Positions 30,449-40,744 of a DNA stretch of 64,000 bases are shown here, piece by piece (the stretch's first letter is position 1; each line of letters starts with the position of its first letter). The translations under genes and the position numbers were made by a program. The notes under the pieces are model-generated. The model searched no databases and was not told where the DNA came from. It worked only from the letters and a program-made list of their open reading frames with translations. Source of the stretch: Phyto melanocephala (taxonomy: Eukaryota; Arthropoda; Insecta; Diptera; Rhinophoridae); the NCBI GenBank assembly GCA_941918925.1, contig OW799233.1:59832841-59896840 (forward strand), read 5' to 3'.

Positions 30449-30589
30449 TTTGAAGTTATCTATGGGTGACGACAGGGTGGGTGCTTTAAGCGAGGCGTTG
30501 CTACAAAATTACAATCTGGCAAATTGTTTTTACTTGTATTTATTGTACGAAAATAGATAGAAGTAAAAAGTTATATTTGGTCAATATTG

Positions 30590-31035
30590 GGTACCTGCGG
30601 TAAATTTACAATAAACTCCACATTTTTTAACCGATTTTTATGGTTTATGGCTTTTTTTATTTCCAAGACAAGTAGCTCTTAGAAAAAAGTTTAAAATGTT
30701 CAATATTTGCCTTATAATTTTTTTAATTCCATTTTTAAATTGAAATATATTTTTTTTCTCCATTAATTTCTAAATAACTCCAAAACGATAAGAGATAGAG
30801 AAAAATTGTATTCCACTGAAATAAATACAATTTTGTTACACACAATTTGAAAATCGGATAACTGGTTCTCGAGTTAGGAGGAAATAAGTCTCCGTACCTG
30901 ACTAATTAAGGGGGAAAAATTTGCCACGCCCATACAAAAAAATCCAGATCTGATGGAAAAAAACCGACAACGGATTTGAGTTCAGCGTATCAAAATCCAT
31001 ATAGTCCACATAGTTTTATTAAATGGGAAGACAAA
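30590..31035 (-). repeat. Right terminal inverted repeat of the CMC-like element
   Basis: Inverted copy of 27530-27975, diverged by point changes and short indels; the level of divergence suggests the element is old. Confidence 0.85.
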
Positions 31036-31058
31036 AAATTATTTTTTGCAGAGCAGTG

Positions 31059-31815
31059 TTATATTAATAAGTATAATTTACTTTCCAGTTTTTCAGGTTT
31101 TCGTTGTAATCACAGCTGCATCACAGCACTTGTGAAAGTCGGTGAGAATATATGGCAGAAATTGGAGAATAGTAATATAAATTTTATAGTGCTTTTGGAT
31201 CATTTCAAAGCTTTTGACACTGCTGACCACACCATGCTGCTTAAAAAATTAAGACACTTCTTTAGTTTTGCCTCTACAGCAACCAAACTCATATCATCCT
31301 ACCTCTCACGACGCACACAATCAGTATTTGTAAATATTTATTGGTCAGACTCTCTTCCTCTTACTAGAGGAGTGCCTCAGGGATCTATTTTAGGGCCGCT
31401 TCTTTTTTCGTTATATGCAAATGACTTGCCGAATCAACTTTTAAATTACAAGATTCACTTATATGCAGATGATGTCCAACTTTCAGTGCAGTTCAAAATC
31501 TTGATTCAAGTATTACTACTCTTAATGAAGAGTTAACTAAAATGTACTTTTAGGCAACTACAAATGATGATTGTTTTAATCCGCAAAAATCTTAATGCAA
31601 TAACAATAACAATTTAACATGGGACAATCATGTAAGTTCATTAGTTGGCCAAACGTATATTAAACTTCGAGCTATCTGGTCTGCACAATATTTCATACAC
31701 AAACCTTTAAAAAGAAAAGTTTTACTTTGCCAAAACTTACCTGATTCCCAGCTTAACTTACGGGTGTGAATTATTTAGAAACTGTGACTCAGAAAAAAAA
31801 AAATTGAATAGTTTG
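31059..31815 (+). pseudogene. Jockey element J1, piece 3: reverse transcriptase
   Basis: Resumes at INKYNLLSSF in the frame left at 27506. Motifs: GFRCNHSCITALVKVGENIW, FIVLLDHFKAFDTADHTML (catalytic Asp), LTRGVPQGSILGPLLFSLYA, HLYADDVQLSV (YADD intact). A shift follows at about 31510; the thumb is traceable to LTYGCELFRNCDSE. It is cut at 31815 by the 5' LTR of the BEL element and continues at 40109. Confidence 0.85.
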
Positions 31816-32270
31816 TGTTAAGAATTGTATTTTTGTGTCACCCACAAGGTGTTAATAACAAAAATTTAAACTATGTACTACAACCAAAATAAACGTAGCA
31901 AAATGTGGAACACATAAAACATAAATAAACTGGTTTTAGAGTACGTTGTTGTTGCTGGTCTGCAGCTGTGGAGATGAGTGGCGTTGTTCAACCGTTACAG
32001 AATTTTTTATGGACAAGAATTTTTGTGTGTAAGAACAATAGGTGGGGAGACGAATTTAAGTGTGCAAAAAGAATTATTAGCAAAGTAGATATCAATACGA
32101 AGACTTCGTTCTGCAGCGGACAAAAAACAAAATTAATAATTAACATATAAATAAGCACAACTAATAGAAGTTAAAGAAAATAAGATTTTTAATAAGAAAA
32201 ATTGTCTTTTTTTTGTTAAAGTTTTTTGTTGTTTCGGAACAAAACGCTGAAAAACGCTTCAACGTAACCA
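31816..32270 (+). repeat. BEL/Pao 5' LTR (455 bp)
   Basis: TG...CA ends. Nearly identical to 39649-40108, with a handful of substitutions (for example GTGGAGATG versus GTGGATATG) and small indels (AAGATTTTT versus AATATTTTT, loss of TCAT). AATAAA-like signals near 31932. The LTR pair is far closer to each other than the Jockey or CMC parts are to intact relatives. Confidence 0.92.
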
Positions 32271-32291
32271 TAGGTCCTTCGAACCGGATTT
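32271..32291 (+). promoter_or_regulatory. Primer-binding site, probably tRNA-Tyr
   Basis: TAGGTCCTTCGAACCGGATT directly follows the LTR. The complement of the 3' end of fly tRNA-Tyr (recalled as TGGTCCTTCGAGCCGGATT) matches with one inserted A and one mismatch. Confidence 0.55.
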
Positions 32292-32342
32292 TGTAAAAGG
32301 GTTTTTAATACCATCGTAAAGAGCAATACACCGAATCAAATC

Positions 32343-33615
32343 GTATCGGTATGCAGAACGAAGATAGTAGCGTTAATGCTGATGAGGTGCAAATTCCTCC
32401 ATCAGATCAAAACAAAGAGCGCAAATCATAAACCGCCTTCAATCGGCAAGGGACGGTTTAATTAATGTTGACACTTTTACAGTACACTATGCAGATATTA
32501 AAATATCACTACTGGATCGCCATTATGAAAATTTAAAGAGTTTCAATCCCAGTTAGAAATCTTGGACGAAAAACATCTTGATGACCCAATTCTCCAAGCA
32601 GTTGAAGAAATGTACGTCGAGACTAAAGCGAAGTTGGCAGAGCACTCGAATTGAGCCGCATGTGTTTTCGTCTGGACGTAATCATCTACCGCATTTACAA
32701 TTATCGACATTTTCTGGAGAACCAGAATAGTGGACTGATTTTTATAGCACCTTCAACGTATTAGTCCATCAAAATAAGGATTTATTTCCTGTCGAAAAGT
32801 TTCAATATTTAAAATCTAGCTTAAAAGGTAACGCTGCTAACATCATTCAGTCCTTAGATATCACTGGGACTAATTACGAAAAGGCTATTCAATTGTTGAA
32901 GACAAGGTATGACAATAAGAGGTACATTTTTCAGGCTCATCTGAGTAAAATTTTTGAAGTGGAAAAAATCATCCGACCTAATGTGTCATTGCTGCGTCAA
33001 TTTATTGATCAAATTAACGCCAATATTAGAGCACTTCAGTCGTTCGCTTCTAAACTGCAAATTACTGATGGAATTTTGCTACATTTGGTAACATCACGCT
33101 TAGATAAAGAAACGCAAGCGCTCTGGGAGGAAGAAGGCTCATCTAAATTTAGTCAGTACAATTTCACATCGTTCAAGCTTCCAGATTGGGAAGCCCTGTC
33201 TAGTTTTTTAGAAAAACGTTGTCAAACTATTAGCTTCATTGACTCAGCCCTCTCAAGTCGTCCGTCGTCGTCATCACATTATCAAAAATCGAATTCTAGT
33301 AAACAAAAAACTTCGTTCGTGGCAAGTGAACAATCGAATAAATGTGCTCCTTGTAATGCACAAATCCATAGTTTCTTTAAATGTTCACTATTTATGAAAA
33401 TGACTCCGCACGATAGATTTTCATTGGTAAAGCGCAATAAATTATGCTTGAATTGTTTGAGTGTAAATCATATAATGAATAATTGTCCATCTAAACAAAA
33501 GTGTCAAGTGTGCAACTCTTCGCATCACACATTGTTGCATCGTGAGGTGCCTCAATCGCAATCCACTATAGCATCAAACAAAGAGTATTCTGCACCTTTA
33601 TCAGAAAATTCGTAA
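32343..33615 (+). pseudogene. BEL/Pao gag
   Basis: Starts near an ATG at 32352 (MQNEDSSVNADEVQIPPSDQ) and is frameshifted twice before 32893; from there 240 codons are open. The DUF1759-type core is visible (DFYSTFNVLVH-like region, then LKTRYDNKRYIFQAHLSKIF). Near the C-terminus two zinc knuckles occur: CLNCLSVNHIMNNC, a good CCHC, and CQVCNSSHHTLLH. It ends at TAA 33613-33615. Confidence 0.8.
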
Positions 33616-33654
33616 TCCTCATGTCAAGCAAGTGAACAGAAAAGTGACGTCCTG

Positions 33655-34270
33655 TTGGCCACTGCTATTGTAAGTGTTGGCTCTGCATCTGGCATCAAAA
33701 TAAAAGCGCATGTGTTATTAGATTCAGGTTCACAGGTAAATTTTATTTCATCAAAAATGGCACAACATTTGCAAGTGCGTCGAGAAAAATCAAATATACA
33801 AATTCATGGCATTGGAACGGCAGCCGTCAAACCTCTAGGCATATGTTCGATCGTTATTGAATCACTTCAAAATTTGCATAGTTCACCAATACAGGCAATT
33901 ATTTTACCACATATAACCCACCGTTAACCTGTAATTGCTGTCGACAAGACAAAATTTAATATACCATCCAACATCAATTTGGCTAATCCATATTTTTAAC
34001 AACCTGGACATATTGATTGTTTAGTTGGTGCCAGCATTTTTTATGACTTCAATCTGCCACCTAATTTAATCTGACCAACAATAAGTAATTTTGCAAAAAA
34101 CACAATTTGGCTGGGTTGTGTCTGGCCCAGTAAATATGAACGTATCATCATCGCAACATGCATCGCTTCATGCCACAGCCGTTGAGCCCAAAATAAGACG
34201 ATATGTTAGAACGTTTTTGGTCAATAGAGCATATCTACGCGTCATCAAATACACAATTTACGATTGTGTA
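33655..34270 (+). pseudogene. BEL/Pao aspartic protease region
   Basis: The frame at 33655-33927 contains HVLLDSGSQVNFISSKMA, the single-domain DSG active site of BEL proteases (DUF1758 type), followed by MAQHLQVRR and a glycine loop (GIGTAAVKPLG). It ends at a stop at 33927; further pieces follow in other frames (TQFGWVVSGPV at 34098-34130). A ~70-bp direct duplication, ACGATATGTTAGAACGTTTT at 34198 and 34274, lies at the junction with RT. Confidence 0.75.
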
Positions 34271-35020
34271 GATTAGACGATATGTTAGAACGTTTTTGGT
34301 CAATAGAGCATATCTACGCGTCATCAAATACACAATTTACGACTGAAGAGGAAGAATGTGAACGATGGTTTGCCAAAACAACTACACGATGTCCATTTAC
34401 CAATAAATTCGTCGTCCGATTACAGTTTAAAAAGGATCCAAAAAAAAACATCGCACGAAATCGGTTTCTTGGTTTAGAGAAAAGATTGAAGCAAGATGAA
34501 AGTGTACGCAGCGAATACTTAAAATTCAATGAGGAATACATTCAATTAAATCATATGGTTCGTATTGAAAACAATTTAGAAATGCGTACTTTCATCCCCC
34601 ATCATTGTGTCACAAAACTTAAGAGATCTACTACCAAATTACGTGTAGTGTTTGACGCATCATGTCGAACCTCGAATGGACTATCCCTGAATAACATACT
34701 ACGAGTTGGCCCTACATTGCAAGACGATTTGGCAACCATCTTGATCAGAGTTCGAGCACACAAAATCGTTTTGATGGCAGACATAGCCAAAATGTACCGC
34801 CAGATTATAATCAATAAGCAAGATACTAGATGGCAAAATATATTGTGGCGAAATTCAAGTACTGATGAAATTAGTTTATACGAGCTGCAAACCGTCACGT
34901 ATGGAACCAGTAGTGCACAGTATTTGACCATAAAATGTCTTCGACAGTTGGCTATCGAAGAAACATTCAATTTTCTTATTGGCTCTACTGTCACGCTTAG
35001 AGATTTTTATGTTAACAATA
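34264..35020 (+). pseudogene. BEL/Pao reverse transcriptase, first part (active site lost)
   Basis: Open to the insertion. Motifs: RFWSIEHI, TTKLRVVFDASCRTSNGLSL, VGPTLQDDLATILIRV, HKIVLMADIAKMYRQIII (first catalytic Asp), WRNSSTDEISLYELQTVTYG. The YVDD box near 35010 reads YVNN, so both Asp residues are replaced by Asn. A 1.66-kb element enters just after it at 35021. Confidence 0.85.
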
Positions 35021-36682
35021 GGTTTGTTCGACGTAAATCCGGGTAAAGTCCGGTAAAATGAGAGTAAACAAAAAATTCTTTCAGAAAACGATAAATTTAC
35101 CCAAATTTGCTGGAACGCAAAAAACCACATTTTAAGCCCGAAAAAAAACGTCAATATTGTACAGCTGTTGTTCAGAGGTCCAGGATAAACCGCATCAGGC
35201 TACCTCGACTGATGGCGTTAAATGTTTAGCAAAGTCCCTTTTTGCAAACTAGAAATGAGAGGCATATATTTTTCTCATTCTCTTTTTAAACTTTCTAAAC
35301 TTTTTACAATTAAGAAATTAATTTTTCTAATTTTTTTTGCTGTCGTATGGTGCTTAAATCGTATAACAAATTACTAAAGAGATAATGAGATAAAAAAAAT
35401 GATATAAAATTAAAAAAATATATATATATAAAAAAGTTAAAGAAAAATAAATTGTACTACGCACTTCAACACGAATTTCGACTGTCTGCTTTTCAGTTTC
35501 TCTATTGTAAAACGGGACTTAGCACTAAGTTGTAATGAAAACGATTTAAAATAACTCTGTTATGTCCGCAATCAAACAATAGAGTATATATATATTACGG
35601 CTGCTCTAAAAATTACAAGAAAAACATATTAACATATATCGTTGTTTTTTTCAACTCGCTTTTATTCGTGCATATTCTATTATAAAAAACAAAAGTTTCT
35701 GTATGATAACGTTAAAATAGTTAAATCATTATTAGGTTTGATATAAGAAATTATATTGAGTTTTACTAAAATATATCCTGGATCAATACTTTTGTTATAT
35801 AAAATAGTGGAATGCTAAGTTTTTGTAATCGTAAACATATGACTGCACAATATGATTAACGCAAAACCTACTTATTTCGTTAAAACACTTATTTTTCGTT
35901 TTTTTTTTATTTTAATAATTATATTTATTTGGTTGTTGGGTTTAAGCTGGTTTATATGCATTTCACTGGTGCTTATGCCAAATCATCAGTAAACCTTTAC
36001 CCAAATTCTTGAAAAAGTTTAAAATTTTTATAAGTTATATTTTTAAATTCTCATTAACAAAATGAGAATTCAAAAATAAAACAAAAAAACTATTTCAAAA
36101 ACCCAACCAACAATTTTTCAATTTTAATTTATTTTATTTTTCTAATCCCAAATAAATATAATTGAAAAATTATAGGAGCATATCCTAAATAATTTAGTAA
36201 ATTTTAATAATTTCTTAAACCAGCTCCAATCTACCGCCGGTAATTTTTGCACTTAGCCGCCACCACGCCGTTTTTCTACCAACAGCTTGGACCTCTGCTT
36301 TGGCAAACAAAAATTGTTCAACAAATTTTTAGTTTTTAAGTTTATTGTTTGTTAAAGTATGTCCAAATAAACACTAGAGTGAAATGCATATGTTTTATTA
36401 GTTATTCAAATTATTCAAATTACGAAAACTCTATTTATTTTCTCAGACAAAGTATATTCCATTGTTTACAAAAATAAAAAAATCTTTTCAACCTTTTATA
36501 TTTTTACAAATTAAAAACAGCTGATTTAGTGATCTGACAGTTTTCCCATTTTACACGCAAAAAAAGTACGGGTAAAGTCTGGTAAAAAGAGAAACACAAA
36601 TTACACAATTTCAACACAAGAAACACTTTTCGGTAAAATTGGAAGCCCGCGGGTTCCCGCGGTAACGTACGTCGAACAAACC
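35021..36682. mobile_element. 1.66-kb non-autonomous DNA element at the BEL RT active site
   Basis: Ends GGTTTGTTCGACGTA and TACGTCGAACAAACC are perfect 15-bp inverted copies, flanked by TA on both sides (35019-35020, 36683-36684). A subterminal motif GGGTAAAGTCYGGTAAAA occurs at 35041 and again, in the same orientation, at 36569. A CCGCGGGTTCCCGCGG-type palindrome lies near the right end (about 36645-36663). No coding capacity. TA duplication would suit IS630/Tc1 or related groups, but the ends are not typical; class unresolved. Confidence 0.7.
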
Positions 36683-36684
36683 TA

Positions 36685-37661
36685 ATTGGACTATTAGAAA
36701 AAGGCGGTTTTCTACTTCGTAAATTTGCATCAAACGTTGATAAAACTATTGAAGACGTTGCAGATTGTGATAAAGAAGAAATTGTAGTGTTTGGAAATAC
36801 CGAATATATAAAAGCACTTGGTTTAAGATGGTCACCAAGAGAAGATTGCTTTTTATTTAATTACAATCAACAAGACAATCCAATAATCGTTACATGTAAA
36901 ATCTTAATGCAAGATTTGTGGAAACTCAAAATAAATTGGGATGAAAGCGTGCCACAAGAAATTCATACCAGATGGTCTAGTTTCCAAAATGAGTTGTCTA
37001 CGTTAAACTACATACATACATATTCCTAGGTACGTACCTATTATTAATTCAACAGAAATTCGTGCATTTTCAGATGCCAGCACTCGAGCATATGGCGCAT
37101 GCATTTACGCTGTCACCAACTTCAATGGCGAAGTTTACGTCTTTATTATGTGCTAAATCCAGGGTAGCACCAACAAAAGAAATAAGTTTGCCAAGATTGG
37201 AGCTATGTGCAACACTTTTACTTGCAGAATTGCTGCATTATGTTTTAAAGATTTTTTCGTTGAAGCCTAGAAATATTCACTGTTGGTCCGATTCTACCAT
37301 TGCATTAACGTGGATAAAAGGTGAACCATATCGTTGGTCACAATTTGTTGCTAATCGAGTCACAAAAATCCAAAGTTTAAGCAAGAATTTTACATGGCAT
37401 CACGTCACTTCGTCCAAGAATCCAGCGGATATAGTTTCCCGTGGAGCAAGAGTTAATGAATTAATCGGCAACCAACTATGGTCTTATGGACCAGAGTTCA
37501 TTAAACAAGACAAAAAATTATGGCCAAACGCACCTACTGTTTTTATGGACAACCTTCCAGAACAACGCCGTCAAAAAATAGCATTAGCATGTACACAGTC
37601 AGTGGAATCGTTCAATCATCACAAATACATAAACAATTACAATAAATTCTGGCGCATTTAA
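36685..37661 (+). pseudogene. BEL/Pao RT C-terminus and RNase H
   Basis: Continues as LLEKGGFLLRKFASNVD, EYIKALGLRWSPREDCFLFN (36801-36860), then after shifts the RNase H-like domain: PRLELCATLLLAELL, HCWSDSTIALTWIKGEPYRW and NPADIVSRGA, typical of BEL/Pao. Roughly thirty residues that normally follow the YVDD box are missing. Confidence 0.82.
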
Positions 37662-37669
37662 GTCTACAT

Positions 37670-38394
37670 TCGTCGTTTCATTATAAAAAATTCATCAAAA
37701 CAGCCAGTCACATCAGAAGAAATCGAAGATGCTTTGCTTTTCATATGTCGAATAATTCAACAAAATGCATTTACTAATGAAATAAAATCATTACAAAAAC
37801 ATAATTGCGTTGAGAATTCATCAAAATTTAAACAACTTACACCCTTCATGCATAATGGTCTAATTCGTGTAGGTGGTAGAATTAAAAATTTATCCCTGTC
37901 ATTTAATGCAAAACACCCTGTATTGTTACCATCTACACATCCATTCGTAACAACTATCATTCGTCATTATCATCAAATAAATCTTCATGCTGGTGAACAA
38001 ACGTTGCTCAACATACTACGCGAAAAATTTTGAATTATCAATGGAAAAAATGCGGCAAAAAGAGTTGTTCATGACTGTATATTATGTTATCGTTTTCGGC
38101 CTCAAATTTCAGAACAAATAATGGGTAATTTGCCTGCTGATCGAGTCGTTAAATATTATGCATTCGAAGTATCAGGTGTCGACTATTGTGGGACGTTTTT
38201 GGTAACTCAACAAATAAGAGGCAGACCGCCAATTAAAGTCTACTTAGCGATTTTTATTTGTTTCGTCACCAAGGCAGTACACATCGAGGCGTCGCGGTAA
38301 ATACCGCATAATATATTCAGACAACGCTACGAATTTTGTGGGCGCTAATCGTGAACTGCACAAATGTTAGCACATTTTCATACACAACAACATA
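37670..38394 (+). pseudogene. BEL/Pao integrase, first part
   Basis: LIRVGGRIKNLSLSFNAKHP then HYHQINLHAGEQTLLNILRE and VVHDCILCYRFRP give the HHCC zinc domain. The catalytic core follows: VDYCGTFLV (first Asp), KAVHIEASR, then a shifted DNATNFVGAN-like stretch at about 38323-38347 (second Asp). A mariner interrupts it at 38395. Confidence 0.8.
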
Positions 38395-39317
38395 AAGGGT
38401 GTTTTTTTAAGCCCGATAGAACTTGAAATTGTAAAAAATAACACAAAAAATTAAATTGTAATCAAAATTTTTTTTTATTCGAAAGATCAATACGTGACAT
38501 TAACATTTGAAAATGATTTCGGGCATATGGGCACCGCGGCTGTTCTTGACGAAGCGCATTCTGGACGTCCAATTTTGGGCCACTTTTTCGAGCACTGCTG
38601 GCCGTATGTCACGAATAACACGAACAATGCTGGCCTCCAAGGCGTCAATTGTTGCTGGTTTATCAGCATAAACCAGTGACTTCACGTAGCCCCACAGGAA
38701 ATAATCGAGAGGTGTCAAATCGCACGACCTTGGAGGCCAATTGACAGGTCCATTTCTCGAAATCAACTTATTGCCAAATTTTGATTTCAATAAGTCGATG
38801 GTTGCGTTCGCCGTATAACACGTAGCGCTATCCTGTTGAAACCACATCTCCTCCGGATCAATGTCATCCATATTTTCAAACAAAAAATCATTGATCATGG
38901 TGCGGTGGAGATCGTCCATTGACCGTAACACGAGCTCCGGCCTCATTTTTGAAGAAATAAGGTCCGATGATGCCACCAGCGTGAAAACCGCACCAAACGG
39001 TGCATTTTTCTGGATGTAATGGAGTCTGTAGGGTCTCTTGTGGATTGGTCTCGCTCCATATGCGGCAATTTTGCTTATTAACAAACCCGTTAAGCCAAAA
39101 ATGCGCCTCATCGCTGAACACAATTTTGCGATAAAACAACGGACGTCCAGAATGCGCTTCGTCAAGAACAGCCGCGGTGCCCATATGCCCGAAATCATTT
39201 TCAAATGTTAATGTCACGTATTGATCTTTCGAATAAAAAAAAAATTTTGATTACAATTTAATTTTTTGTGTTATTTTTTACAATTTCAAGTTCTATCGGG
39301 CTTAAAAAAACACCCTT
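38395..39317 (-). mobile_element. Mariner-type element with ~185-bp terminal inverted repeats (copy 1)
   Basis: Ends AAGGGTGTTTTTTTAAGCCC and GGGCTTAAAAAAACACCCTT, flanked by TA (38393-38394, 39318-39319). The inverted repeats are essentially perfect for ~185 bp and each includes the coding end of the transposase (read as ..NSRGAHMPEIIFKC on one side and again, inverted, on the other). The transposase lies on the minus strand. A second copy with the same design is at 58474-59342. Confidence 0.92.
38500..39217 (-). pseudogene. Mariner transposase, N-terminus replaced, frameshifted (copy 1)
   Basis: Minus strand. FYRKIVFSDEAHFWLNGFV holds the first catalytic Asp; QQDSATCYTANATIDLL the second; PPRSCDLTPLDYFLWGYV the third. 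The N-terminal helix-turn-helix domains are absent: before FYRKIV the sequence is the inverse of the protein's own 3' end. A shift at about 38918 (near TVNG) breaks the frame. Spacing between second and third Asp is 36 or 41 residues depending on which Asp of CDLTPLD is catalytic, outside classical DD34D; the tephritid rosa group (DD41D) is a candidate. Confidence 0.82.
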
Positions 39318-39611
39318 TATTAACGACGTTGAGACTTCATGTCTCAATGAAGGCATAAATTGGAAATTTATACCGCCCAGATCGCCACATTTCGGTGGAT
39401 TATGGGAAAGCGCAGTTAAGCAAGCCAAAAATTGCATTCGTCGTTGTATTGGTAATCATGTTTTGACTCATGATCAGTTACACACTATTTGCTGTCAAAG
39501 CGAAGCGGTCATTAATAGTCGCCCACTCACACCATTTTCTAATGATCCAAACGATCTCACCGCATTAACACCAGGTCATTTTTTGATTGTTCGAAATTTC
39601 ACAACAGTTGC
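39318..39611 (+). pseudogene. BEL/Pao integrase, second part
   Basis: Resumes after the mariner: EGINWKFIPPRSPHFGGLWE (catalytic Glu in GLWE), SAVKQAKNCIRRCIGNHVLT, EAVINSRPLTPFSNDPNDLT, ALTPGHFLI. This is the conserved C-terminal half of BEL/Pao integrases. It runs to the polypurine region before the 3' LTR; the rest of pol's C-terminus has been lost. Confidence 0.85.
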
Positions 39612-39648
39612 AGGGCAGGGGGGGGGGGGGGTTTGGGTGTGGGCAGAA
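39612..39648 (+). promoter_or_regulatory. Polypurine tract of the BEL element
   Basis: AGGGCAGG followed by an uninterrupted G run (39618-39631) and TTTGGGTGTGGGCAGAA directly before the 3' LTR. The position is right for the plus-strand primer; the G run is unusually long. Confidence 0.55.
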
Positions 39649-40108
39649 TGTTAAGAATTGTATTTTTGTGTCACCCACAAGGTGTTAATAACAAAAATTT
39701 AAACTATGTACTATAACCAAAACAAACGTAGCAAAATGTGAAACACATAAAAAATAAATAAACTGGTTTTAGAGTACGTTGTTGTTGCTGGTCTGCAACT
39801 GTGGATATGAGTGGCGTGATTCAACCGTTACAGAATTTTTTATGTACAAGAATTTTTGTGTGTAAGAACAATATGTGGGGAGACGAATTTAAGTGTACAA
39901 AAAGAATTATTAGCAAAGTAGATATCAATACGAAGACTTCGTTCTGCAGCGGACAAAAAACAAAATTAATAATTAACATATAAATAAGCACAACTAATAG
40001 AAGTTAAAGAAAATAAATATTTTTAATAAGAAAAATTGTCTTTTTTTTGTTAAAGTTTTTTGTTGTTCATTTCGGAACAAAACGCTGAAAAACGCTTCAA
40101 CGTAACCA
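39649..40108 (+). repeat. BEL/Pao 3' LTR (460 bp)
   Basis: Same ends and body as the 5' LTR, followed by the duplicated GTTTG (40109-40113). Confidence 0.92.
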
Positions 40109-40634
40109 GTTTGTTTAATAATATTTCTAGATAAGTATACGTGTTGAAAAGGTTTGATCGTATTTCATCTGTTTCGAAAAATCTTTACGGTGTTTCTTTT
40201 GACAATCTTCAAAAAATACGTCCTCCTGTTTTTTTTTACCGAAAATAATAAACACTCAAACACCTAAATATTTATTTGATAGATTGCGAATTTTTCAATC
40301 AAATCGGAGAAGAAATATAACAATTCCACGGCATCAATACCTTGTATCAGAATGACAGTTTTACATACACGCCACTCGCCTTTGGAACATTCTTACATTA
40401 AACCAACAATTAAATAGCAATGTTTATAGTTTTAAAGCATTTTTATTTAGTTATTTCTCGTAAATCTTTTTTTTTAAATGTTCTTAATGTTTGTAATTAG
40501 TTTTTTTTATGTTATTAATATAATGTTTTTTGAACCATGTAATTTGTACACTTAATACGTTTCTGCACTCTAAAGAAAAATAAGATAAGATTCCGTCTTG
40601 TTGTACAGAAAATGGGAATAAATAAATAAATAAA
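40109..40634 (+). pseudogene. Jockey element J1, piece 4: ORF2 C-terminus and tail
   Basis: After the BEL insertion the plus strand continues the Jockey thumb/C-terminal region: VLKRFDRISSVSKNLYGVSF, DNLQKIRPPVFFY, HGINTLYQNDSFTYTPL, LAFGTFLH. It ends with ORF2 remnants and a tail (AATA)n at about 40617-40634. Frame broken by stops. Confidence 0.72.
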
Positions 40635-40744
40635 GCGTTGTGTCCTTAATTAATGACCGTGTCACCTTAATTTTCCGTTGTTGCAAGTCATACATAAAAT
40701 TATGTCAGTTTTATTACGTTTTTAATTTAAAAATACCGAAAAAG

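Larger units (their letters stand above)
27507..31058 (+). mobile_element. CACTA/Mirage/Chapaev-like DNA transposon with ~440-bp terminal inverted repeats
   Basis: The ends are CACTGCTCTGCA (27507) and TGCAGAGCAGTG (to 31058). TTA flanks both (27504-27506 and 31059-31061), and the interrupted Jockey RT codon is restored if the element and one TTA are ignored. The arms 27530-27975 and 30590-31035 are inverted copies with indels. Inside are a transposase pseudogene and a Helitron. CACT(A/G) ends with a 3-bp duplication point to the CMC group; assignment to CACTA or Chapaev3 is inference. Confidence 0.75.
31816..40108 (+). mobile_element. BEL/Pao LTR retrotransposon, full length, inactive
   Basis: Two LTRs (31816-32270, 39649-40108) begin TGTTAAGAATTG and end AACGTAACCA. 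A perfect 5-bp duplication GTTTG lies at 31811-31815 and 40109-40113. Between them: primer-binding site, gag with zinc knuckles, aspartic protease, RT, RNase H and integrase in BEL/Pao order. It carries two later insertions: a 1.66-kb DNA element at the RT active site and a mariner in the integrase. The reading frame is broken in several places. Without the insertions the length would be about 5.7 kb. Confidence 0.92.

Noticed and set aside
39618..39631. G run of 14 as a possible assembly gap or error
   Set aside because: It is in the position of the BEL polypurine tract, though its length may still be a sequencing artefact.
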